Source of the DNA: Alopecurus myosuroides
Lineage: Eukaryota > Streptophyta > Magnoliopsida > Poales > Poaceae
Direction: 5' to 3'
Assembly (NCBI GenBank): GCA_028641055.1
Contig: CM054057.1
Location: forward strand, 576,008,610-576,072,609
DNA: 64,000 nucleotides
The notes under the pieces are model-generated. The model made no database searches and was not told the origin of the DNA. It saw only the letters and a list, made by a program, of their open reading frames with translations. The position numbers were made by a program, and so were the translations under genes. Shown in pieces: positions 23,629-34,288 of the stretch. How positions within the stretch are numbered: the stretch's first letter is position 1; every line of letters begins with the position of its first letter.

Positions 23629-26260
23629 GCAGACCCTTTTTGGGACGCAGATCTGGCCGGTCATGTGCCAACTTTCACCTCCATCGTGATGCGCATACGG
23701 GCAAGACGGCGTGTAATCGCCCTCCATGACCAGGAGGTTCCACTGCGCATGCGGGTCATGAGTCGAGAAGACTGTCCAGGCGGGAGTGGAGTTCTCGTAT
23801 CTGCTGTGTGTGACACGGGCAAAAGCCTCCACATCCTGGTTCATCTCCATGTCATCCGGGTCGATGTCAAAGGTGAAGATGTCACCATAGGGCCTCACCG
23901 AGTGCAAGAAGATGGGCAGTGACATCGGGTCAGCAGACACCGCGGCAAGGTCTGCCGTCACGGCGATGCTTCGCCCGTCTGGACTGAAGACTGGGTGGTT
24001 CACATGACCGGAGAAATCGTAACCACTCCTGAACACCCTCACCACCGACTGGTCGCTCGCGTTCATTAGGTAAACAGCAAAGTACCCTGGGTCCAGGCCA
24101 TGGTCGCGCTCTGGCGCGTCCACGGGCCTGTCACGGTTTGACGAGAATACGATCCAATCTCTGTCCGGGGACCATTGGCAGTGTGTGTCAATCCAATCAC
24201 CTTCCGTCAGCCGTTCCGCTTCACCTGCTTCCTCTCCGAATTCTGCGTCTATTATGTACAGATTCTTGTACTTGTTGTCTCCTCCATCTCTCGTTGATCG
24301 GAAAACAAGTTTTGTCCCTGCGTGCATGCATATAGATATATCATCCTCACAATTAGAGGTATACAAAAATATCAGCAGAAGAAAAAACTATGTTTCTTGT
24401 GATGAATGTAACAGAGTACTCATCAAGCCACTGAAGCACGACTGCAGTCGTATTTCTTACCTTCTGGATTGGTGGATGGGAACGCATTATTGAATTCTCC
24501 TTTTGTGAGCAGTCGCCGCTCCCGTCCACCACTCGATACATCGGGGATGGCGTAGATCTCCAGAGTTGCATTGGCTTTGAAAGACGGTCCCATACACACG
24601 TACAATATGTCTTTCTCTTGGTTCCAAACTGGTGAGAAGATGCCATCTGGGCCATCGGTCTATATATACAGATAAAATAATCAGCACCCATATTTGAATG
24701 AAGATTGGCTAGTTTTATTGAACCAGAAAAATACAGGCCATGTATGGTGTACTTACATCAAAGACAACACGCATTCCATCGCTATCGGCCAACCACACGG
24801 ATTTGAACTCGTTATCTACGAATGCAAGCTTAGACCCATCTTTGGAGAAGGCTGGGAACGCACCCGCAACCCTAAATAATCCAACGTCTTCGTGTGGGGA
24901 GTGCAGCTTGTCGAAATTTCTCGGGACATCATCTCCATGCTGTAGAAAAAAATTAGTATAAACAGGTTGGACATAATGTTGTGTGGGGGACTTTACTAAA
25001 CAAGAAAAACTCTTGCACCTGGCCACATATATTAATACCTTGAGATGGTCGCTTTGGCAACGATGGTAGCCGATGTAATTGCCATTGTCCATCACGAAGG
25101 GGTTGTAATGGTCACCTTTTGGCTTGGTGTACTGAGTGATTTGCAGTGAATCTTCTGGGGAACTAATGTCAAAAACCTCAATGTGACGGTACTGCGCTTC
25201 AACACGAACGTCAGCGAACACAGACTTCTTGCGGATGGTTGCCACAGCCACTCTGGTCTCATCAATGGCTGCTGGAGTCACTGCATCGAATGCTTCCGGG
25301 GTCACACGGATGGTCTCACCTGTGCTCAAGTCATACCGGAACACGCCCCAGTTCTCCCCTTCCTTTCTGTGGAAGAATATTACAGTCTCACTTCCCCATG
25401 ATGGCCAGCCACCGTTCTCGATCACCCTCTCGCGATCCAGAGATGGGCTCTCTATGGTCATCACATAAATGCTGGTCTGCAAGTCCTTAATTTCCCCATC
25501 CCACTTCTTTCCTTCGTAAGAAGCCACCGCTACCCTCATCCCAGATGGTGACACAGAGGGACTTATATCAAACGTCCCTGTTAATGTGTAGAATTAAACA
25601 GACCAAAGATTATTTAAGCACAAATGAAGCACATTTAGTCCATGCATCTCTATACAAGTAGAACGAGATCAAATAGCAAAAGAATTGGAAAGAAAATTTA
25701 GCAGCCAAACCTGGTGGAGTGAGGCGCTCTGTTTCGCCTGTCCTAAGATTAGTTTTGTAGACAACATTCCAGGGGCTACGACGTTCTTCCACGGGCTCCT
25801 TGGTGGAGACGTAGACAAGGAAATGGTCAGCCATTTCACCATCCACCTCGTAGCCACCAGCAATGCAGCCGCTATCCTCCATACGGGCACCACCGAACAA
25901 TTCATCTCCATAGATGTCCGCCAAGTTGAAGACCTTGACGTCATTATCATCAGTATAGCGCACGGCTATCTGAAGTGTTTCAAGGTTGTGTTGTCTCTCA
26001 GAGACAAAGACCAAGCCGGTGAGACGGCCTGAATCAACGTCGGCATCTATCTCGTCTTCAGGAGCCAACTCCAGACGCTTGACGATCGTCTTGAGAGCTT
26101 CTGGTGGAATGGTTTGGCAATTGTAGTTGTACGACAAGCCGTCCGTCAAGAGCAGCTCGTCCTGCCTTGATGACGCTGGAACTGGACAGCAGAATATGTC
26201 CAGGGGCACTGGCGGCCTGTAGCTCGTGAAGAAGGCGATGCTTCCTCTACTCTCACCCAT
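23626..26260 (-). CDS. WD40-like/TolB-type beta-propeller protein, 720 residues, five exons
   Basis: Exons, minus strand: 26260-25711, 25577-25039, 24939-24757, 24659-24461, 24317-23626. All introns are GT-AG and the 2163 coding bases stay in frame. The ATG at 26260 (MGESRGSIAFF) is the first real ATG of the frame and lies 93 bp below a TATA box. Propeller-like repeats are visible: GETERLTPPGTFDISPSVSPSGM, PAFSKDGSKLAFVDNE, CQWSPDRDWIVFSSN and HPVFSPDGRSIAVTAD, the PD40/DPP6 N-terminal style. I see no signal peptide, membrane segment or hydrolase domain, so a cytosolic binding or scaffold role is the simplest inference. Substrate and pathway are unknown. Similar uncharacterised proteins exist in grasses (from memory). 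The structure looks intact and functional. Confidence 0.9.
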
Positions 26261-26352
26261 TCTAAAAATTTGTTGTGTTTGGTGCAACTGCTGATGATCA
26301 GATGCAAAATGTAAGCAAGCGGGATGGCACTAAGTAATGGCACAATGCAAGG

Positions 26353-26360
26353 TATTTATA
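26353..26360 (-). promoter_or_regulatory. TATA box of the beta-propeller gene
   Basis: The minus strand reads TATAAATA within CTTTATAAATACC, about 93 bp upstream of the start codon. This leaves room for a 5' UTR of some 60 bases. Confidence 0.65.
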
Positions 26361-26664
26361 AAGTGTGGATCATAGTGGTGCCTGTTATATTACAGTAATG
26401 TGACTCCACAGGACCACGAAGAGCCACTTTTAACTATGCAAAACTATATCTTCATTATGTTATTTCTCTTGCTCAATCGATGACCATCGTCACTCTTTTT
26501 TCGGTCAATAAGACCAGCTCCTTTCCTTTTAGTATATATTGACCTAATTAGCTGAGACTTTAACAAGGTAAACTGAAATTATGCTCAAGTGTGATGGTCA
26601 TTTTGTATTTTCTCTTCTCATCTAGAAAAAATGTAAGTGCTATGTGTTTTGTAGTCTCATAGAA

Positions 26665-26869
26665 CACTAGTACAAAACCTATCATCCAAGACGAGGCCTA
26701 GAGCTGGTCAAAGCAGAAAAAATTAAAACCGCATGTAATGTCATTCCTCAGACGGTCAATAATTGAGATCCGTCTCCAATATTATTAGAGCCGGTCGCAT
26801 TTCTAGAGCGTCTCCAATAATATTACATTAGATCCGGCTGTTATATTTGTCCGTCTCCTAATATTAGTG
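26665..26869. mobile_element. Possible small CACTA-like non-autonomous element
   Basis: A 205-bp block begins CACTAGTACAAAACC and ends TAGTG. It interrupts block P exactly where the second P copy (28655) stops matching. Inside, GTCTCCAATA and GTCTCCTAATATTA recur. Only the terminal CACTA/TAGTG is inverted and no 3-bp target duplication is seen, so the call is tentative. Confidence 0.4.
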
Positions 26870-27205
26870 GGCTCCTATTATGTTACAGTAATGTGACTCC
26901 ACAGGACCACGAATAGCCACTTCTGGATACATGTGAATTGTCTTCTCACATTTGTTTTGTCAGTCAATAAGACTAATCATTTTTCCTTTAGCGTAGACTG
27001 ACTCAATTAGCTGGGAGACTAAGAGTTATCAAAGTAAAGAGCGCGTCTTATCATAATTTAGGAGGTCTGCTGTCACTCAATCAGATCAACTCGAATGGGG
27101 CTCACGTTAGAATCTGCAACAAGCAGGGTGATTGTGTTGATGTCAATAAATGCAAATTAGCATCTTGCTTAGCTTATTTGGAATCGTGCTGATATTAAAG
27201 TACTA

Positions 27206-27290
27206 CTCCCTCCGTCTCATATTAATTGTCTCAAAGTTAGACAAAAGTGGATGTATCTAACACTAAATATGTCTAGATACATTCATACAC
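27206..27290. mobile_element. Stowaway-like MITE fragment
   Basis: After TA comes CTCCCTCCGTCTCATATTAA, the usual 5' terminus of grass Stowaway elements. The AGTTAGACAAAAGTGGATGTATCTA stretch follows. The opposite terminus is missing. The paralogous block at 29843 lacks this sequence, so the insertion is specific to this copy or was lost elsewhere. Confidence 0.6.
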
Positions 27291-27625
27291 TTAATTTTTT
27301 CCACTTTACCAGAAACAAAATTTATATGGACTTGACAGCTAAAAATTTCATATTGGTTAACCACGGGTATATGGAATCAGTGACGCACGACAAGAACTTC
27401 CATGCAGAAACTCAATGAATCAATCATAATGATCAACAAGACCTGAATTGATGTATCAGCCATAAGCTTCCCCAAATTGTGCAATAACATAGTTTAGTTT
27501 GCACCATTCTGACATAATTAAGTTTCCATCCCATCATGAAAATGGAGGCTCTTTGTACACATTTGTTTTGCGAGTCAATGAGACTTGGATTATGTATTCT
27601 TTCCATGCATATTGGCTTAGCAATG

Positions 27626-28412
27626 TCCCTGATTCGCCACCAGAGCCACGCCCCACCGCTTCCGAGGCTGATCCATTGTTGGGACAAAGTGCTGCTTCGC
27701 CCTCATCTGCTTCTGGCACGCTCGGGGACCATGCTGAGCAAGCCACAGGCTTCTCCATCACGGCCTGGGAAACAACGCGGCAAATTTAAACTGCCGCGCC
27801 CAGCCCTACCGCTGACGCTGACGCCGAGAATGATCTTGAAGCTTCTTACAGGGCCGGGTCGAGCTTGGGCTGCCACTCCCCGAGGCCGGCCCATGACAAG
27901 CGACCTGCCCCCCCCCCCCCCCCGCCACCAGAGCCGCGCCCCACCGCTTCCGAGGCTGATCCATTGTCGGGACAAAGTGCTGCTTCGCCCTCATCTTGGC
28001 ACGCTCGGGGACCATGCTGAGCAAGCCACAGGCTTCTCAATCACGACGTGGGAAACAACGCGGCAAATTTAAACTGCCGCGCCCAGCCCTACCGCTTCCG
28101 CTGACGCCGAGAATGATCTTGAAGCTTCTTACAGGGCCGGGTCGAGCTTGGGCTGCCACTCCCCGAGGCCGTCCCATGACCAGCGACCTGCCCCCCCCCC
28201 CCCCCCCCCCCCCAGCCCCAACCCAACTGTTGGGCCCCATGACGAGGCCACGACGCCCCGGCCTGCCACAGACACCCATGCGAACCGTGCGCCTACCCCT
28301 ATTCCTCCGAGGAATGGTGTGATTTGCCTCGCCGCCGACCCAGCCAGCGCGCTGCGCCGGCGACTCCCTGGACCCTGGGCGCCTTCCTCGCCGCTGGATC
28401 TGCATTTAGCAG
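27626..28412 (+). pseudogene. Duplicated 5' part of a LINE (ORF1 region), truncated
   Basis: A GC-rich block present twice in tandem (about 27626-27925 and 27926-28210). Both copies contain CCGCTTCCGAGGCTGATCC and the GAATGATCTTGAAGCTTCTTAC string, and each ends in a C homopolymer (about 27906-27923 and 28190-28213). It matches the block at 30219-30595 that leads into a recognisable LINE. It breaks off near 28412, while the other copy continues. Protein pieces are proline-rich and frameshifted, as expected for a dead ORF1. Confidence 0.6.
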
Positions 28413-28659
28413 AGTAGTATTTTTATCATGCATAGATCTATCTTCGTTATGTTATTTCTCTTGCTCAATCAATGATCATCGTCACTCTTTTTTGGTCAAC
28501 AAGACTAGTTCCTTTCCCTTTAGTATATATTGACCTAATTAGCTGAGATTTTAACAAGGTAAACTGAAAGTATGCTCAACTGTGATGGTCATTTTGTATT
28601 TTCTCTTCTCATCTAGAAAAAATCTAAGTGCTATGTATTTTGTAGTCTCATAGAAGGAG

Positions 28660-29040
28660 CCGACAGTGGGTATCCAGAAGTACTTCCAGTTAGTTTGAAA
28701 ACTAGCCAGTAACTTAATTATGTTCTATGGGTCCATGTTAGCACCTGCAACAAGCATGTGCGATAAGTGTTCCCTATTTCTAGTCACATGCAAGGAACTG
28801 ACAGCAGGTATCCAGCTATATTTCTCGTTAGTTTAGAATCAATCAGTCATATACTGATATCCTTCACTACAATACCAATAAAATATAAAGTGAAAAATAT
28901 ATTTTATGATGGATATAACAATATTTATTTTCTATCGTAGATATTGATGTCTTTTTCTATAAACTTAGTAAAACTTACAAAGTTTGACTTCGAAGAAACT
29001 AATATGCACTATATTTTGACATGGAGGGACCGAGAGAGTC
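28660..29040. repeat. Diverged spacer with Stowaway-like 3' end
   Basis: 28866-29039 ends in AAACTTACAAAGTTTGACTTC...GACATGGAGGGACCGAGAGAGT, which resembles the 3' part of a Stowaway MITE. 28660-28860 holds two diverged copies of a GACAG-GGTATCCAG-AGTTAGTTT unit. No gene seen. Confidence 0.4.
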
Positions 29041-30205
29041 CATTCAGTTCAGAATACTTTTTGTATCACATGCATAAACTTATATTTGTTAACTTACCAG
29101 AAATAAAATCTATAAGCGTCTTGAAAAGTAGATACCATATTAGTTAACCGCTGGTATATGGAATTACTAAAACACGAGCAGAACTTGAATGCTAGAACTC
29201 AACGAACAAATCATAATGGCAACAAGACCTGAATTGTAACCAATTGCTAATCTGCACGAAACTTGCACACCAGGAGAGTTAACTTTGCACCATTATTGAC
29301 ATAATTAAGCTTCCATCTCGTCATCGCGATGACGCATCTTTGCACACATTTGTTTTGTCAGTCAATGAGACTTGGAGTCTTTTTTCTTTCTGCGTGCATT
29401 GGCTCTATCATTAGATGCCATTCGACAAACTGACAAAATTGTTACCTAAATCTAAAAAAATAAGGAAAGAAATTGAGCAGGTAATGGATCCAATGATATT
29501 TCCAACTAGTTCAAAACAGACCACTCACTTGGTCATATAGTGGTATCCCCTCAAGTCCTATAACTAATTGTCTTCTCGCATTTGTTCTGTCAGTCAATAA
29601 GACTAATCATCTTCCCTTTAGCGTAGACTGACCTCAATTAGCTGGGAGACTAAGACTTACCAAAGTAAAGAGCGCGTCTTATCATAATTTAGGAGGTCTG
29701 CTGTCACTCTATCAGATCAACTCGAATGGGGCTCACGTTAGAATCTGCAACAAACAGGGGTATGATTGTTTTGATGTCAATGAATGCAAATTAGCATCTT
29801 GCTTAACTTATTTGGAATCGTGCTGATATTAAAGTACTACATTCAGTTCAAAATACTTTCAGTATCGTTGCATACACTTAATTTGTTCAACTTTACCAGA
29901 AACAAAATTTATATGCGAATTGACAGCTAAAATTTCATATTGGTTAACCACGAATCAGTGATGCACGACAAGAACTTCCATGCAGAAACTCAATGAATCA
30001 ATCATAATGATCAACAAGACCTGAATTGATGTATCAGCCATAAGCTTCCCCCAAATTGTGCAATAACATAGTTTACATTGCACCATTCTGACATAATTAA
30101 GTTTCCATCCCATCATCAAAATGGAGGCTCTTTGCACGCTTTTGTTTTGCGAGTCGATGAGACTTGGATTATGTTTTCTTTCCATGCACATTGGCTCAGC
30201 GATGT

Positions 30206-31560
30206 CCCTGATTCGTCTTTACCAGAGGTCTGCCCCACCGCTTCCGAGGCTGATCCATCGTTGGGACAAAGTGCTGCTTCTGGCACGCTCGGGGACCATG
30301 CTGACTAAGCCACAGGCTTCTCCGTCGCGACGCGGGAAACAACGCGGCAAGTTCAAACTGCCACGCCCAGCCCTACCGCTTCCGCTGACACCGAGAATGA
30401 TCTTGAAGCTTCTTACACGGCCAGGTCGAGCTTGGGTTGCCACTATCTGAGGCCGGCCCATGACCAGCAACTTGCCACCCCCGCTGTTGGGCCCCATGAC
30501 GAGGCCATGACGGCCCGGCCTGCCACGGACACCCATGCGACCGGTGCGCCAGCCCCTATTCCTCCGAGGAATGGAGCGTGATTTGCCTGGGCGCCNNNNN
30601 NNNNNNNNTTCCTCGCAGCTGCAACCAAGCCGCTTTGCTCGGCCCTCCCCACGCTGCCCCTCAACTTTACGCCGGCTCGACGTGATCGCTTCGCTGCCTC
30701 CACGACCACCAAGTCTGCTGCCCCGCCCACTGTTGAACGCCGCGCGCAGGTCCAGATACTGCGCACCCTGGGCATTGTTGGTGTGGACGAGGTGATCTCC
30801 ACCGAGGCAATGAAGGTGTATGATGGATTGTCCGCTCCGTCGACCCCTAACACCGTACTCGCGGACATTCCCGCGCTGATTGGTCGTGAGCTCCCCTCTA
30901 ATCGGACCACAGCACCGATCACCACGGTGATCGCCGGCACTCCGATCGAGGCCTAAGTGTGCCCACGCACCCACTTGTCGATCCCCTTCTCTATGGATCA
31001 CGACCTTAAGGTAGTAATTTGGAACGTGCGCGGTTTGAAATCTCGCATAAGGCGGACCACAATTCATTCACTAATTGTAACCACTGATGCCTCCATCGTG
31101 TGCTTCCAAGAAACGAAGATGAAATTGATCTGTTCGTCCATTATCCTCGAAGCCCTTGGCTCGGAATTTGACGACTATGTGTACCTGCCAGCGATCGGCA
31201 CCCGTGACGGCATCCTGCTAGCATGGCTAAGCGGGGAGGTGACGTTCACCAATCCAGCATTCACCACCAACACGCTATCCGCCTAGGTCTCGAATCTCAC
31301 TAGCGCCTCCATGCCTTGGTGGATCACCGTCGTCTACGGCCGACAAAATTGTGTTCCTCCAGGAAATCGGTGACGTCTGGTCCACCTGTCCCGGCATGTG
31401 GATGTTATGCGGCGACTTCAACTTGATATACCATAACAAGGACAAAAAAAGGGGCACCTCAACAGGCGCGTCCTCAATGACCTCGCGCTCAAGGAAGTTT
31501 ACCTAAGCGGCCGTCGGTACACCTTGTAAAACGAGCAACATCCCCCCAACCAACCCTCGA
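30206..31560 (+). pseudogene. LINE fragment: ORF1 tail and endonuclease start of ORF2
   Basis: 30740-30955 encodes the end of a LINE ORF1 (VQILRTLGIVGVDEVISTE, then ELPSNRTTAPI). ORF2 starts at ATG 30993 with MDHDLKVVIWNVRGLKSR, then SIVCFQETK, which is the L1-type apurinic endonuclease N-terminus. A stop occurs at 31284. A frameshifted continuation still reads CPGMWMLCGDFNLIYHNKDKK, then GRRYTL with a stop. Reverse transcriptase is absent because the sequence changes to Copia near 31560. A 13-base gap interrupts ORF1. Not functional. Confidence 0.8.
30596..30608. other. Assembly gap (13 N)
   Basis: Thirteen N characters inside the LINE ORF1 region. The true length of missing sequence may differ. 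Confidence 1.
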
Positions 31561-31564
31561 CCCT

Positions 31565-33513
31565 CGTCCCGGTGCATCGTCATCTTCTTGAGACTGCTCG
31601 TGCGATGATGATCGCTTCTTCTCTCCCGCCTCATTTCTGGGCTGAGGCTATCTCTACCTCGGCCTATCTCGTTAACATTCGGCCTTCGTCCACCCTTCAA
31701 GGTGGCATTCCTCTCGAGCGACTCTGTGATCACTCTCCTGACTATTCCGTGTTGCGTCTGTTTGTTGTGTTTGTTATGTTCTCCTCGCTCCTCGTGAATG
31801 GACCAAACTAACTGCTCAATCTGTGGAGTGTGTTTTTCTTGGATATAGTGATGACCATAAGGGCTATCGCTGTTGGGATCCTGTGGGTCGTCGGATGTGT
31901 ATTTCTCGGGATGTGACGTTTGACGAGTCTCATCCATTCTATCCATGCTCGCCCTCCTCGTCCTCTACTGTAGTGGATCTATCTTTTCTTACTTTTCCTG
32001 ATTCTCCTCCCGCAGTCCCTCATATTTCTCCTCCTCCTCATGTTGATCTGACGCCTTCTTCTCCTCCTTCGTCGACGCCTTCTTCTCCTTCTTTGTCACC
32101 GCCTTCTTCACCCTCTTCACCGGTGTCTTCCCGTCTCCGTCTTCTCCTGTTGCTCCTTCTCATCGTACTTTTCCTTTCCATTATACTCGCCGTCCACGTG
32201 TTTTGACCGAGTCATCTGATGCACCCTCTACTTCTGGTGCACCGTCTTAGCTGTCTTATTCTCTTCGTACACGGCCTTGTCCTTCACCTGATTTCTATAG
32301 TCCCGCTACCTACAGTGTTTCGGCTGTTCTGGAGCCGACTACATACCGTGAGACTGTTATTATTCATCCTGAATGGCAGCTTGCCATGGCTGAGGAGATT
32401 GTAGCCCTTGAGCGCATTGGTACATCGGAGATCGTTCCTCTTCCTCCTCATGTTCGTCTCATCACCTGTAAGTGGGTCTATAAGGTTAAGACCCGCTCTG
32501 ATGGGACTCTTGAGCGTTACAAAGCTCGTCTGATCGCTCGTGGTTTTCAACAGGAGCATGGCCATGATTATGATGAGACTTTTGCTCCAGTGGCTCACAT
32601 GACCACTGTTCGGACTCTTCTTGCCGTGACATATGTCCGCCATTGGTCTGTCTCAGTTGATGTTAAGAATGTCTTTCTTAATGGTGAGTTGCGAGAGGAG
32701 GTTTATATGCAACCGCATGGTTTGTTGTCTTCGTCGCTCTCTCTCTCTATGGCCTTAAGCAAGCCCCCCGTGCATGGTTTGAGCGCTTTGCTTCTGGTTT
32801 TGCTTCCGGTGCTCATGATCCTGCGTTGTTCGTTCACTATTCTCCTCGTGGTCGCACTCTTCTTCTTCTGTATGTTGACGACATGATCATCACAGAGTAT
32901 ATTGCCTTTTTCAAGGCACGTCTGATTGAGCATTTTCTTATGTCGGACCTTGGTACGCTTCGTTACTTTCTTGGGATTGATGTTTCGTCCACCACTGATG
33001 GTTTCTTTATATCCCAAGAACGGTATATTCATGATCTTCTTTCTCGTGCCCCTCTTACTGATGAGCGTACTGTTGAGACTCCCATGAGCTCAATATTTTC
33101 TCTTCGCGCTTCTGATGGTGATCCTCTCTTTGATCTGACTCGTTATCGACATCTTTTCGGGAGTCTTGTCTATCTGGCTCTGTTACTCGCCCTCGCCCTG
33201 ATATTTCTTATCCTGTTCATATTTTGAGTCGGTTTGTTTCTCCTCCCACTTCGGTTCACTATAGTCACATTCTTCATGTTCTATGCTATCTTCGTGGAAC
33301 GATCTCTCTCTGCCTGTTCTTTCCTCGCTCCAGCTCGTTACAACTCCAGTCCTACTCCGATGCTACGTGGGCTAGTGATCCTTTGGATCGCCGTTCACTT
33401 TCTGCTTACTGTATTTTTCTTGGTGGTTCTCTCATTGCCTGGAAGACAAAGAAGCAAACTGCAGCTTCTTGTTCGAGTGCAGAGGCTGAGCTGCGAGCTA
33501 TAGTCCTTATTTG
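31565..33513 (+). pseudogene. Copia fragment: end of integrase, reverse transcriptase, RNase H
   Basis: Order on the plus strand: HRHLLETARAMMIASSLPPHFWAEA (integrase end), [19 protein letters not shown], a Ser/Pro linker, then reverse transcriptase (CKWVYKVKTRSDGTLERYKARL, DYDETFAPVAH, catalytic YVDDM near 32872, LRYFLGIDV). RNase H follows with SLIAWKTKKQT and SSAEAEL. Several frameshifts and stops are present, and a few codons are missing just after YVDDM. Gag, protease, the integrase catalytic core and both LTRs are absent. The lineage differs from the Copia at 15.5-20.9 kb. Dead remnant. Confidence 0.85.
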
Positions 33514-34288
33514 ACCCAGATTTAATCCCTCCCCCCACCCCCAAAAAAGCTACTGACAAGTGACAGCATGGACCAGATCATCTTGATAGGTAAGTCCAAT
33601 ACATTTTACTCTATTAATTAACCAATATCCTGTGTACCCAATACTTTTTGCGATGCCTCTCTTCCTAATCACTCATTTCTTTGTATCAAATGGAATTGGA
33701 TTTTTTGTAACATAAAAATATATTTCTAGTATCATATCACATCGTGATGATTAAGAGAAGATAATTTTCAATGAATATGTATCTCAGAAAAGAATTAGCC
33801 TGCATGTACCTTTTTTTTTATTAAAAGGGCACCCACTTTCTGAGTGACCATCCCTGCTTGCTATATCGTTTATTATTCTTACCCTGGTTTGCCATTTTAA
33901 GACATTAAAATAATTGTTGGCCTGCACCATATATTACACCTAGTTGAATACAAAAAGGAAAGAAACCATGACTATGAAGTATGTCGTTCCCTATTCAAAT
34001 GCCATACGAATGAATTTTCACGGAAAGAAAAATTGAAGAAGGGGAAGTTCTACCTGACCTCTGGTAAATGTTCAAAAGATTAATAATTTGGTCGCTGATA
34101 CCATCTGACTTTTTATTTATATCTGAAAGCATAAAGACACGAAATATTAAGTGAATAACAAGCTTTTAAAATAAAAGATGTTAGAGCACAAGCCACAGAT
34201 AAGTAGGGATGCGTTCATGACTTGCGAAACTTAAACCACTCTAAGTCTCCAAGCAGTGTGCTTTCAGGTGTCATCACCTCTTAGAATT
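33514..34288. other. Intergenic, nothing recognised
   Basis: AT-rich sequence with no convincing reading frame or repeat. A short C-rich run lies at 33527-33545. Confidence 0.5.

Larger units (their letters stand above)
26379..30205. repeat. Complex local duplication upstream of the beta-propeller gene
   Basis: Three kinds of block recur. Block P (26445-26664 and 28438-28655) is the gene's own upstream flank. Block Q (26930-27200 and 29570-29850) carries the CTGTCACTC...GGGGCTCACGTTAGAATCTGCAACA text. Block R (27280-27625, 29050-29425 and 29880-30205) ends in a segment with CAATGAGACTTGG and TTGGCT. A 55-bp piece with GTGACTCCACAGGACCACGAA also repeats at 26379-26434 and 26873-26930. The copies differ by substitutions and indels, so the duplications are not recent. 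No intact gene lies in the array. Confidence 0.75.

Noticed and set aside
26261..26287. Longer start for the beta-propeller protein (MHQTQQIFR extension)
   Set aside because: The codon at 26287 is TTG, not ATG; the first ATG is at 26260.
27536..28417. Several long proline-rich frames
   Set aside because: They come from repeated LINE 5' sequence and C homopolymers, and none continues through the copies in one frame.
30219..31067. 282-codon minus-strand frame across the N gap
   Set aside because: It reads through unknown bases and is antisense to a recognisable LINE on the plus strand.
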